NCBI GenBank assembly: GCA_902802375.1 | Contig: CADCLS010000001.1 | Coordinates: 1 to 64,000, forward strand | DNA length: 64,000 nt | From: Oscillospiraceae bacterium | Lineage (GTDB): Bacteria; Bacillota; Clostridia; Oscillospirales; Acutalibacteraceae | Reading direction: 5' to 3' | Shown here: piece by piece, positions 55,373-62,644 of the stretch | Numbering within the stretch: the first letter of the stretch is position 1 | Layout: every line of letters starts with the position of its first letter | Made by a program: the position numbers and the translations under genes | Notes under the pieces: model-generated | Told to the model about the DNA's origin: nothing | What the model saw: only the letters and a program-made list of their open reading frames with translations | Database searches by the model: none

Positions 55373-56230
55373 ATGGTCGAAAAAATCATTATTACAAGTG
55401 ACAGTACAACCGATTTAAGCCCTGAACTTATCGAGAGATATGGCATAAAAACATTGCCTATGGGTATTACTCTCGGGGATAAAATGTACCGTGACGGTGT
55501 TGATATAACTCCGGATGATATTTATGAACATCAAAGAAAATTCGGTGAGCTTCCCAAAACCTGTGCTACAAATGTAGGTGAGTGTGCTGATTTCTTTAAG
55601 CCTTTTGTTGAGGGTGGCTATTCAGTAGTTCACTTTACAATAAGCGCCGAAATGTCATCCACTTACAGTAACGCTGTTTTGGCGGCTGAGGATTTTGATA
55701 ATGTATATGTCGTAGATACCAGAAATCTTTCAACAGGCGGCGGTCTTTTGCTTCTTGCCGCGTGCGATATGATTAAAGAAGGCAAGTCGGCAAAAGAAAT
55801 TGCCGAGGAATGCAGAAAGTTAGCTGAATATGTTGATGCTTCTTTTGTTATAGATAGTCTTGAGTATCTTTATAAAGGCGGCAGATGTTCGGCGCTCTCG
55901 GTTCTCGGTGCTAATTTTTTGAAGCTTAAGCCTTGTATTGAGGTAAAAGGCGGCGTTATGGGCGTCGGCAAAAAATATCGTGGCAAGTATGGCGAGGTAT
56001 TAAAGCAATATGCTGAGGATCGTCTTGCTGACAAAGCAGATATTGTACCTACCAGAGTTTTTATCACCCATGCCGGTTGCGATAGTGAAGTGGTAGAAAG
56101 CATAGTGGATTTGGTTAAGTCTAAAGGCATTTTCAATGAGGTTTTCGTAACCCGTGCCGGTTGTACGGTATCATCGCACTGTGGTGCTAACACACTTGGC
56201 GTTTTGTTTATTAGAAATTCCAAAGTTTAA
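55373..56230 (+). CDS. DegV family fatty acid-binding protein, copy 1
   Basis: The 285-residue protein has the DegV signature: IITSDSTTDLSPELIERYGI at the start, CATNVGECADFFKP, the lipid-head region FTISAEMSSTYSNAV, and SLEYLYKGGRCSALS with VTRAGCTVSSHCGANTLGVL at the end. DegV/FakB proteins bind a fatty acid for phosphorylation by FakA. No fakA is in the window. A terminator at 56261 closes the gene. Confidence 0.92.
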   Translation: MVEKIIITSDSTTDLSPELIERYGIKTLPMGITLGDKMYRDGVDITPDDIYEHQRKFGELPKTCATNVGECADFFKPFVEGGYSVVHFTISAEMSSTYSNAVLAAEDFDNVYVVDTRNLSTGGGLLLLAACDMIKEGKSAKEIAEECRKLAEYVDASFVIDSLEYLYKGGRCSALSVLGANFLKLKPCIEVKGGVMGVGKKYRGKYGEVLKQYAEDRLADKADIVPTRVFITHAGCDSEVVESIVDLVKSKGIFNEVFVTRAGCTVSSHCGANTLGVLFIRNSKV

Positions 56231-56260
56231 GTAACATAAATTGATGTTGCACATAGTATA

Positions 56261-56293
56261 AAGCAGGGGGCGTTCGCAGGATCCTGCTTTTTC
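56261..56293 (+). terminator. Terminator of the first degV-like gene
   Basis: AAGCAGG (56261-56267) pairs with CCTGCTT (56283-56289), with an inner GCG-TT-CGC, followed by TTTT. Confidence 0.7.
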
Positions 56294-56350
56294 GGCGGTA
56301 GCAGGTTGCTATCTACAAGATACCGGATGTTGCCCCATAAAATATATAAG

Positions 56351-56384
56351 CTGTCTCGCTATTTGGCGAGGCAGCGTCTTTTAT
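56351..56384 (+). terminator. Second terminator upstream of the PHP gene
   Basis: GCTGTCTCGC (about 56350-56359) pairs with GGCGAGGCAGC around TATTT, followed by GTCTTTT. Between this and the first terminator lies GGTAGCA-GGT-TGCTATC, so a short RNA of about 90 nt may end here. Confidence 0.65.
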
Positions 56385-56457
56385 TATAAACTATAATTGA
56401 TTTACTCCGAAAACTATGGTATAATATTCAGGAAATTGTAAGAGGAGTGTATGGTGT

Positions 56458-57336
56458 ATGATAGACGGCTTAAAGAAAATAGACTTGCATATGCATACAA
56501 CCGTTTCGGATGGCACAGATACACCTGAAGAAATATTCAGAAAAATAAAGAGTGCCGGGATTTCAGTATTTTCTATAACGGATCACGATGCCGTAAAAGC
56601 CGGGAATATCATTCGCAACTGTCTTTCAGAAGGAGATCCGTTTTTTATACAGGGCGCAGAGTTTTCATGTAGAGATGAAAAAGGCAAGTATCATATTCTC
56701 GGATATGGTTTTGACCCGGAGCACACCGAAATACAAAACCTAATAAATCGCGGCCACAGTCTTCGTATGAAAAAGGTTGCGCAGCGGTTGGAATTCTTAA
56801 AAACCGATTTTGGCATTGATTTTCCGCCGGAAGAGATAACGCGCCTGCTTGCCCTTGATAACCCCGGAAAGCCGCATATTGCCAATCTTATGGTAAAGTA
56901 CGGTTATGCTGAAACCTTAAGCGCAGCTATAAAAGATTATATTGATCGTAAGAAATTCAAAAGCGAGTATATAGAGCCTGAGCAAGCTATTAAAAGTATT
57001 ACTGCAGGTGGCGGTGTAGCTGTGTTAGCTCATCCGTTTTATGGAAGTGGCGACGAACTGATTTTAGGCATTGATTTTGAGCAGCGAATAAAGCGTTTGA
57101 TAGAATTAGGCATTCGCGGCATTGAGGCATTCTATTCGGGTTTTTCGACAAAGCTGTGTCGCGATGCTTTGGCAATCGCCGATAAATATGGTTTGTATGT
57201 TACTGCAGGAAGCGACTATCACGGAACCAACAAGCTTGTAAGGCTCGGCGAAACGGGTTTTGATAACACACAGGAGAACCGAAAATACTTGAAACAGTTT
57301 TTGAAAATTTTCAATTATGAGATTGATTTGATGTAA
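56458..57336 (+). CDS. PHP-domain phosphoesterase
   Basis: The 292-residue protein carries the PHP metal motifs DLHMHTTVSDGTDTPEEIFR, SITDHDAVKAG, GAEFSC, LAHPFYG, and VTAGSDYHGTNK near the end. The arrangement matches TrpH/YciV-type enzymes (3',5'-nucleoside bisphosphate phosphatase or RNase AM). The exact substrate is not decided by sequence. It lies between two DegV genes but each has its own terminator. Confidence 0.9.
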   Translation: MIDGLKKIDLHMHTTVSDGTDTPEEIFRKIKSAGISVFSITDHDAVKAGNIIRNCLSEGDPFFIQGAEFSCRDEKGKYHILGYGFDPEHTEIQNLINRGHSLRMKKVAQRLEFLKTDFGIDFPPEEITRLLALDNPGKPHIANLMVKYGYAETLSAAIKDYIDRKKFKSEYIEPEQAIKSITAGGGVAVLAHPFYGSGDELILGIDFEQRIKRLIELGIRGIEAFYSGFSTKLCRDALAIADKYGLYVTAGSDYHGTNKLVRLGETGFDNTQENRKYLKQFLKIFNYEIDLM

Positions 57337-57391
57337 ATAATCACTTTATAATTTTGTAGTAAACAAAGCTTTTCTACTCTGGGTAGAATGA

Positions 57392-57441
57392 AAAAAAGCG
57401 GCTCTATTTGATGAAGTGTCATCGGTAGAGCTGTTTTTCTT
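57392..57441 (+). terminator. Terminator of the PHP gene
   Basis: AAAAAGCGGCTCTA pairs with TAGAGCTGTTTTT (one mismatch) around a 17-20 base loop, about 60 bp after the stop. Confidence 0.6.
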
Positions 57442-57532
57442 TCGGTAGGGTGACTTGAAATAAATGTGTTGTTATAATCTTAAAGTCGGCAATAGTGCCG
57501 TAAAGGATAAACGAATTTTCGAGGTGCTTTAC

Positions 57533-58432
57533 ATGAGTAAAAATTTTGTGCTTTCTTGTGAGTCAACTGTTGATTTACCGTATTCTTACATTTCCGGCAG
57601 AGATATTGATGTTCTGTTTTACACCTACACGGTTGACGGCGTAGAGTATGATGATGATATGGGTAGAGACCCTAATGCTCTTGATCGTTTTTATGGTTTT
57701 TTGAATGACGGCAAATTTCCCACTACATCACAGATTAATGTTTATAAATACAGTGATTATTTTGAGTCACTTCTAAATAAATACGAAGATGATATAATCC
57801 ATATTGCTATGGGTTCCGGTATGTCACCGTCTGTAAATAATGCCATTGAGGCTGCGGAGTCTCTTAAAGAAAAGTATCCCGATAGAAGTGTTAAAGTAAT
57901 TGATTCTCTTTGTTCCTGCGGCGGTTACGGAATACTTGTTGACCTTGCCGCTGATTTGCGTGATGAAGGGAAGTCATTTGCGGAAACCGTAGAATGGCTT
58001 GAAAATAATAAGGCTTCAATTCATCACCAATTCTTTTCAACTGACCTAAAGTATTTTAAGCGTAGCGGTCGCGTATCAGGCGCTACGGCAACGGTTGCCA
58101 CAATACTCGGAATTTGCCCGATAATGCATCTTAATTCGACCGGTCATATTATTGCATATGATAAGGTGCGTGGCAAGAATAAGGCTATTAAAACTACTGT
58201 TGAGACAATGCTATCCGATATTGAGGAGGGTGCAGATTACGAGGGAAAATGCGTTTTATGCCATTCAAACTGCATTGATTTAGCAGAAGAAACAATAGCA
58301 CTTATAAAGAAGACTTTTCCAAAATTGCCTGAAGTAAAGCTTTCCAATATTGGTACTATTATCGCCTCACATACCGGTCCCGGAACGGTGGCGCTGTTCT
58401 TTGTCGGCAAGCCGAGGGTAGGACTTGACTAA
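57533..58432 (+). CDS. DegV family fatty acid-binding protein, copy 2
   Basis: I start at ATG 57533 with GAGGTG upstream, giving 299 residues. Signatures are FVLSCESTVDLPYSYI, PTTSQINVYKYSDYFESL, IAMGSGMSPSVNNAIEAAES and TDLKYFKRSGRVSGATATVA, ending IASHTGPGTVALFFVGKPR. The sequence differs strongly from copy 1, which suggests different fatty-acid preference. Lipid binding is inferred from the family. Confidence 0.92.
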   Translation: MSKNFVLSCESTVDLPYSYISGRDIDVLFYTYTVDGVEYDDDMGRDPNALDRFYGFLNDGKFPTTSQINVYKYSDYFESLLNKYEDDIIHIAMGSGMSPSVNNAIEAAESLKEKYPDRSVKVIDSLCSCGGYGILVDLAADLRDEGKSFAETVEWLENNKASIHHQFFSTDLKYFKRSGRVSGATATVATILGICPIMHLNSTGHIIAYDKVRGKNKAIKTTVETMLSDIEEGADYEGKCVLCHSNCIDLAEETIALIKKTFPKLPEVKLSNIGTIIASHTGPGTVALFFVGKPRVGLD

Positions 58433-58448
58433 AAGCTATGAAATAAAA

Positions 58449-58494
58449 TAATAAACCCATGTTATTCTACATTTTGAATAGCACGGGTTTATTG
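58449..58494. terminator. Bidirectional terminator
   Basis: AATAAACCCATG...TATTC (58450-58467) pairs with GAATAGCACGGGTTTATT (58475-58492). It serves the degV-like gene and the convergent oxidoreductase gene. Confidence 0.8.
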
Positions 58495-58503
58495 TTTCAA
58501 AAC

Positions 58504-59793
58504 TTATTCGGCATTTGCAGGATTGTCAAGAACAGTTCCGTCTTCTGCAAAACGGGAACCATGGCAGGGACAGTCCCATGATTTTTCTGCGGAATTCCAT
58601 TTGAGCGCACATCCGAGGTGTGGACATCGTTTTTTAGAAATCGTCAGCAAGCTTTTTGTTGCTTCAAAACCGTTTATTATCAGTTGACGCTTTAGAATAC
58701 TTCTTGAAGGGTTGAAAACATCGGCATAATTGTTCGCTTTTTCGAGTATCATATCGTTTAGTATCATAGCAGCAGCCATTGCACCGGTCATACCCCACTT
58801 GTTAAAACCGCTTGCAACATAAAAATTATTGGTGCTTTTTGAATATGGTCCGATATAGGGAATGCTGTCAAGTGACATACAGTCTTGGGCTGACCAAAAG
58901 TATTTTTCTTTTGCCCCTGGATATTCTTTTTTTGCAAAAGCGCGAATTTCACGCCAATTTCCTCCGTTGTGCCCGGTTCTGTGGCCACCACCGCCGAGTA
59001 GAAGATAGTCGCCGTAATTCCTGAAAGATAATCCGGTTTTATTTTCGTCAACATACATTCCGTCAAGGTTTGCGGCGTTCTCAAGTGCTATAACATACGA
59101 ACGGTGCTGGTATAGCTTTAGAAAATAACTACCGTGCTTGTTAATAAAAGGAAAGTGTGTTGCAGCAATTACTTTATCGGCAAAAATTTTTCCGTAGTTA
59201 GTTACGGCGGTGTTTCCAATCATTTCACGAACAAATGTGTTTTCGTATATATTTAAGCTTTTGCTTATAGAACTGAGAAATTTCAGCGGGTTAAACTGTG
59301 CCTGATTTGAAAATTTTATCGCGCCCATAGTATTTATCGGCAGATTAACCTTATCTATAAACTCAGCACTACATTTGATTTTTGATAAAGCATTCATTTC
59401 GTCAAGGAGTTTTTTTCTATCGCTTACACTGTATACATAATTATCCTTGATTTCATAATCACAGTCTATTTTTTTACTAAGCTCGGAGTATTTATTAAAT
59501 GCTGCAAGATTTGCATAAAAATACTGCTGAGCTTTTTCTAATCCGTATGCTTTAAGGATTTTATGATAAATAAGTCCGTGCTGACAGGTGATTTTAGCAG
59601 TTGTGTTTTGAGTTGTGCCAGAGCACACACGATTCTTTTCTACGAGAACATAATTTACACCGCTTTGGTGAAGCATATATGCCGTAAGTATTCCGGCAAT
59701 ACCTCCGCCTATTATAAGTACATCTGTGCGAATGTCTCTTTCTTGATGACCGAAACGCGGCAATTCGCTTGTTTTTTGCCATATTGATTCCAT
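58504..59793 (-). CDS. FAD-dependent oxidoreductase with C-terminal Rieske domain
   Basis: The start is ATG 59793 with GGGGG six bases upstream, giving 429 residues. The N-terminus has the FAD motif TDVLIIGGGIAGILTAYML and GLSFRNYGDYLLLGGGGHRT of the D-amino acid oxidase fold; YVASGFNKWGMTGAMAAAMI is the second FAD block. The last 60 residues are a Rieske 2Fe-2S domain, CPHLGCALKW followed by WDCPCHGSRF. Such fusions (YhfW-like) occur in Firmicutes; substrate unknown. Confidence 0.92.
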   Translation of the reverse strand: MESIWQKTSELPRFGHQERDIRTDVLIIGGGIAGILTAYMLHQSGVNYVLVEKNRVCSGTTQNTTAKITCQHGLIYHKILKAYGLEKAQQYFYANLAAFNKYSELSKKIDCDYEIKDNYVYSVSDRKKLLDEMNALSKIKCSAEFIDKVNLPINTMGAIKFSNQAQFNPLKFLSSISKSLNIYENTFVREMIGNTAVTNYGKIFADKVIAATHFPFINKHGSYFLKLYQHRSYVIALENAANLDGMYVDENKTGLSFRNYGDYLLLGGGGHRTGHNGGNWREIRAFAKKEYPGAKEKYFWSAQDCMSLDSIPYIGPYSKSTNNFYVASGFNKWGMTGAMAAAMILNDMILEKANNYADVFNPSRSILKRQLIINGFEATKSLLTISKKRCPHLGCALKWNSAEKSWDCPCHGSRFAEDGTVLDNPANAE

Positions 59794-59914
59794 AAAATCC
59801 CCCACTGATATATTCTAAATCTTAGTGTTGATTAAAGTATTGATTTTATTCTGCCAAGTTATTTTACTTATGTTTTCAACATATCATATTACAAACGATA
59901 AAGGGGCGTTATAG

Positions 59915-60622
59915 TTGGATATGTTAAAACGGTTCAGAAAAAGACTAATAATTATTGTAGCAATCTGTCTTGTGGCAGGTTTCGGATATGTTCGCAAGGC
60001 TGTATCGCCGGTTTCGGCACCGATTGTGCCTGAAAAAACAATTATAATAGATGCGGGTCACGGAGGATTTGACGGCGGTGCAGGGGCGGATGACGGCACG
60101 CTCGAAAAAGATATTAACCTTGAAATTGCAAAAAAAGCAAAAGATTATCTTGCGTTTTACGGTTATGATGTTATTATGACTCGTGAGGATGATACCGGAA
60201 CAGAGGATAACCCGGATTTAAGTATATCCGCGCGCAAGAAAAGCGACCTTAGAAACCGTTTAGAAATGATGCAGCCGGATAGTGCTACTATATATGTAAG
60301 CATTCATCTTAATAAGTTTACGACATCTGCCGCAAGCGGAACGCAGGTTTTCTACACGCCGAATTTTGATGAGGCGCGCGTACTCGGTGAATGTATACAA
60401 AGTACTGTGATTTCACTTTTACAGCCGGAAAATCACAGAGTTATAAAAAAGGGAACCGATAGTACCTTTTTACTCAAAAACGCTAAGATTCCGGCAGTAA
60501 TAGTCGAATGCGGATTTTTAAGTAACGCCGGTGACCTTAAAAATCTTAAGGAAGAAACATATCAACGAAAACTTGCGTTTTGTATTTGTTACGGTATTAT
60601 GAAGTACTATAAAGAAATATAG
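59915..60622 (+). CDS. cwlD: N-acetylmuramoyl-L-alanine amidase (CwlD-like)
   Basis: The best start is TTG 59915, eight bases after AAGGGG; ATG 59921 is an alternative. The 235-residue protein has an N-terminal membrane anchor (LIIIVAICLVAGFGYVRK) and an Amidase_3 domain: IIDAGHGGFDGGAGADDG, EKDINLEIAKKAKDYL, VSIHLNKFTTSAASGTQVF and VIVECGFLSNAGDLKNL (zinc ligands His, Glu, His and catalytic Glu). Length and anchor match CwlD, which makes muramic lactam in spore cortex. Confidence 0.9.
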   Translation: MDMLKRFRKRLIIIVAICLVAGFGYVRKAVSPVSAPIVPEKTIIIDAGHGGFDGGAGADDGTLEKDINLEIAKKAKDYLAFYGYDVIMTREDDTGTEDNPDLSISARKKSDLRNRLEMMQPDSATIYVSIHLNKFTTSAASGTQVFYTPNFDEARVLGECIQSTVISLLQPENHRVIKKGTDSTFLLKNAKIPAVIVECGFLSNAGDLKNLKEETYQRKLAFCICYGIMKYYKEI

Positions 60623-61100
60623 AGATTACTAAATATGAGATATACACCACCGATGAGCGCATTATGCCGGTAGCAAGAGAAAAGTTCACACTTGAAGATG
60701 CCAAGCGCGAAGCGGCGGCGGACTTTTTCGCTGATGTGCTTTTTAAGGGGAAAGAATACCGCGGTGAAATTGCGACTGCCCTTAAGTACGGCAACGAGCT
60801 GCCTGAGGGGAGCTATGAAGCTTCGCTATCCGCACTTCCGAAAAAAGTCAAGAAGATTTTTCCGAAAACGAACAATCATCCCTTCGCGGTGATAGTCTTG
60901 AAACGCTCAGGTATAATCCTACAATGTTTGCAAAGCGACTTATTAAAAAATTCAATATTAAAAATGTTGAAGTGGAAGAGCTGGCAGGGAAGCTTCGCAA
61001 GTTGGTTGTTAAGCACAACAAGGGCGGAAACGATTGGGATTACAATATGGATAGGCGGTTTCTTTATTTGGTGGAGATGGAGGGATTCGCTACGCCGTGA
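60613..61100 (+). pseudogene. Frameshifted remnant of an unrecognised gene
   Basis: Frame 1 reads ITKYEIYTTDERIMPVAREK and further as KREAAADFFADVLFKGKEYR up to about 60840. From a run of six A at 60841 the coding-like sequence moves to another frame (SLETLRYNPTMFAKRLIKKF, then KLRKLVVKHNKGGNDWDYNM) to TGA 61098. One lost A would explain it. No normal start is seen in frame before ATG 60664; ATA 60619 stands where a start might have been. The 3' end runs into a tRNA-Ser-like fragment. I do not recognise the protein. Confidence 0.6.
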
Positions 61101-61187
61101 CTGTCGCGGCTACACACCCACGGGCTTAGCAACCGTTCACAGAAAGGTTGCTATCGCTGTGCGACCGCCCTTTTCGAATCCCTCCAC
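61069..61187 (+). repeat. tRNA-Ser 3'-end fragment and inverted partner
   Basis: Bases 61069-61089 match 20 of 21 bases of the 3' end of the tRNA-Ser gene at 61239-61259 (TGGYGGAGATGGAGGGATTC plus G). An inverted partial copy, CGAATCCCTCCAC, lies at 61175-61187. Between them AGCAACC and GGTTGCT form a hairpin. The duplication is what integration into a tRNA 3' end would leave behind, or it is a tRNA-derived miniature repeat. Confidence 0.65.
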
Positions 61188-61198
61188 ATAAATATACT

Positions 61199-61239
61199 TA
61201 AAAGAGAGCACTACACAAAACTGTGTAATGCTCTCTTTT
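61199..61239 (-). terminator. Terminator of tRNA-Ser
   Basis: AAAAGAGAGCA with TGCTCTCTTTT, plus an inner ACACA/TGTGT, makes a long hairpin just past the tRNA 3' end on the minus strand; flanking runs allow both directions. Confidence 0.8.
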
Positions 61240-61331
61240 GGCGGAGATGGAGGGATTCGAACCCTCGAACTGTTTGTTGCAGTTACACGATTTCCAATCG
61301 TGCGCCCTCGACCGGACTAGGCGACATCTCC
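61239..61331 (-). tRNA. tRNA-Ser (anticodon GGA)
   Basis: On the minus strand GGAGATG pairs with CATCTCC, the anticodon loop reads TTGGAAA, a long variable arm is present (class II) and the T arm is GAGGGTTCGAATCCCTC. CCA is encoded. Confidence 0.95.
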
Positions 61332-61450
61332 GTGCGACTAATCCATTATAATAGTTGGAGTACAAAAAATCAAGTATTATTTTGCCTCGTATTGACTATT
61401 TTGCCCTTTTAAGATATAATTTTACATATTCTTTAGCATAAGGTGGTAGA

Positions 61451-62020
61451 ATGAATATCTTATTTGAATTGTTTTGTACATTTTTCAAAATAGGACTCTT
61501 TACTTTTGGCGGCGGGTACGCTATGATTTCAATAATTGAAAACACCTGTGTAGAAAAAAAGAAGTGGATAACTTCGGATGAAATGATTAATATGACGGTT
61601 ATTGCCGAGTCAACACCCGGACCTATCGCCATAAACTGTTCTACCTATGTAGGATTTAAGAAAAAAGGAATATTGGGCGCTATTGCTTCAACACTTGGCG
61701 TTGTTTTGCCGTCTTTTATAATAATATTCATTATTTCAATGTTCCTTGATAATTTTCTTGAGATAAAATTTGTTGCAAGCGCTTTTAAGGGAATAAAGGT
61801 TGCAGTAGGTATACTTATTGTTGACGCTGCAGTAAAAATGTTTTCAAAACTCAAAAAGGATGCCGTTACCGTGATAATATGTTTATCAGCATTTGGTATA
61901 CTTTTTGTATTTGATATTTTTTCATTGCATATTTCGTCCGTTATTCTTCTGTGCTTGGCGGCAGTCGTCAGCTTCTCGGTTTATGTTATCGGTAAGGCGA
62001 GAAAGGACGGCGGGAAATGA
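61451..62020 (+). CDS. Chromate transporter family protein, subunit 1
   Basis: The 189-residue membrane protein has the ChrA half-signature FFKIGLFTFGGGYAMISII, SDEMINMTVIAESTPGPIAI and NCSTYVGFKKKGILGA. Short CHR proteins occur as adjacent pairs, each half of a fused transporter. The family exports chromate in some bacteria, but in anaerobes the substrate is unproven. It overlaps the partner gene by four bases. Confidence 0.92.
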   Translation: MNILFELFCTFFKIGLFTFGGGYAMISIIENTCVEKKKWITSDEMINMTVIAESTPGPIAINCSTYVGFKKKGILGAIASTLGVVLPSFIIIFIISMFLDNFLEIKFVASAFKGIKVAVGILIVDAAVKMFSKLKKDAVTVIICLSAFGILFVFDIFSLHISSVILLCLAAVVSFSVYVIGKARKDGGK

Positions 62021-62583
62021 TATACCTACAACTGTTTTTAGGCTTCTTAAAGGTTGGTCTCTTTGCATTCGGTGGTGCCTACGCTGCAATACCTTTTATT
62101 CGTGAGGTCGTTCTTTCTTACGGCTGGCTGAGCGACGAAATGGTGACATATATTATAGCTGTCAGTGAAAGTACACCTGGACCCATTATGGTTAATATGG
62201 CAACCTATGTCGGAGCAACAGAGGGCGGTATTTTAGGTGCCGCTTTAGCTACATTTGCGGTGGTTTTGCCGGCTTTTATAATTATTCTTTTGATAATGGT
62301 GATATTCAGGTCGCTTCTTAAAAATCAATATTTTAGTGCGGTGCTTGCAGGACTACAACCTTGTATTATCGGAATTATAGGTGCTACAGGCGCTTATATG
62401 ATATATAAAAATGTGCTTTTCGAGACTGCCGGTGTTATTTCATTGGATATTAAAACATTAGTTTTGACATTACTGCTTGTTGCCGCATATACTGCCGTAA
62501 TAAAGTTTTTTAAGAAGCGCGTGTCTCCGATTATATTTATAATCGTCTCGGCGGTTGCAGGTGTGTTTGTATACGGCATTTAA
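62017..62583 (+). CDS. Chromate transporter family protein, subunit 2
   Basis: The 188-residue partner has LFLGFLKVGLFAFGGAYAAI, the loop SDEMVTYIIAVSESTPGPIM and VNMATYVGATEGGILGAALA. Like its neighbour it has about five or six membrane segments. Translational overlap supports a heterodimer with opposite orientations in the membrane. Confidence 0.92.
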   Translation: MIYLQLFLGFLKVGLFAFGGAYAAIPFIREVVLSYGWLSDEMVTYIIAVSESTPGPIMVNMATYVGATEGGILGAALATFAVVLPAFIIILLIMVIFRSLLKNQYFSAVLAGLQPCIIGIIGATGAYMIYKNVLFETAGVISLDIKTLVLTLLLVAAYTAVIKFFKKRVSPIIFIIVSAVAGVFVYGI

Positions 62584-62644
62584 TCTTGACAATGTTTACC
62601 TGTTCAAATATAATGTATTCGGATACAAAGCGAGGTACGATTAT

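Noticed and set aside
60664..61191. Single 175-residue protein in one frame
   Set aside because: After about 60840 the frame becomes Trp- and Ile-rich noise, while another frame shows coherent charged protein sequence; a frameshifted remnant fits better.
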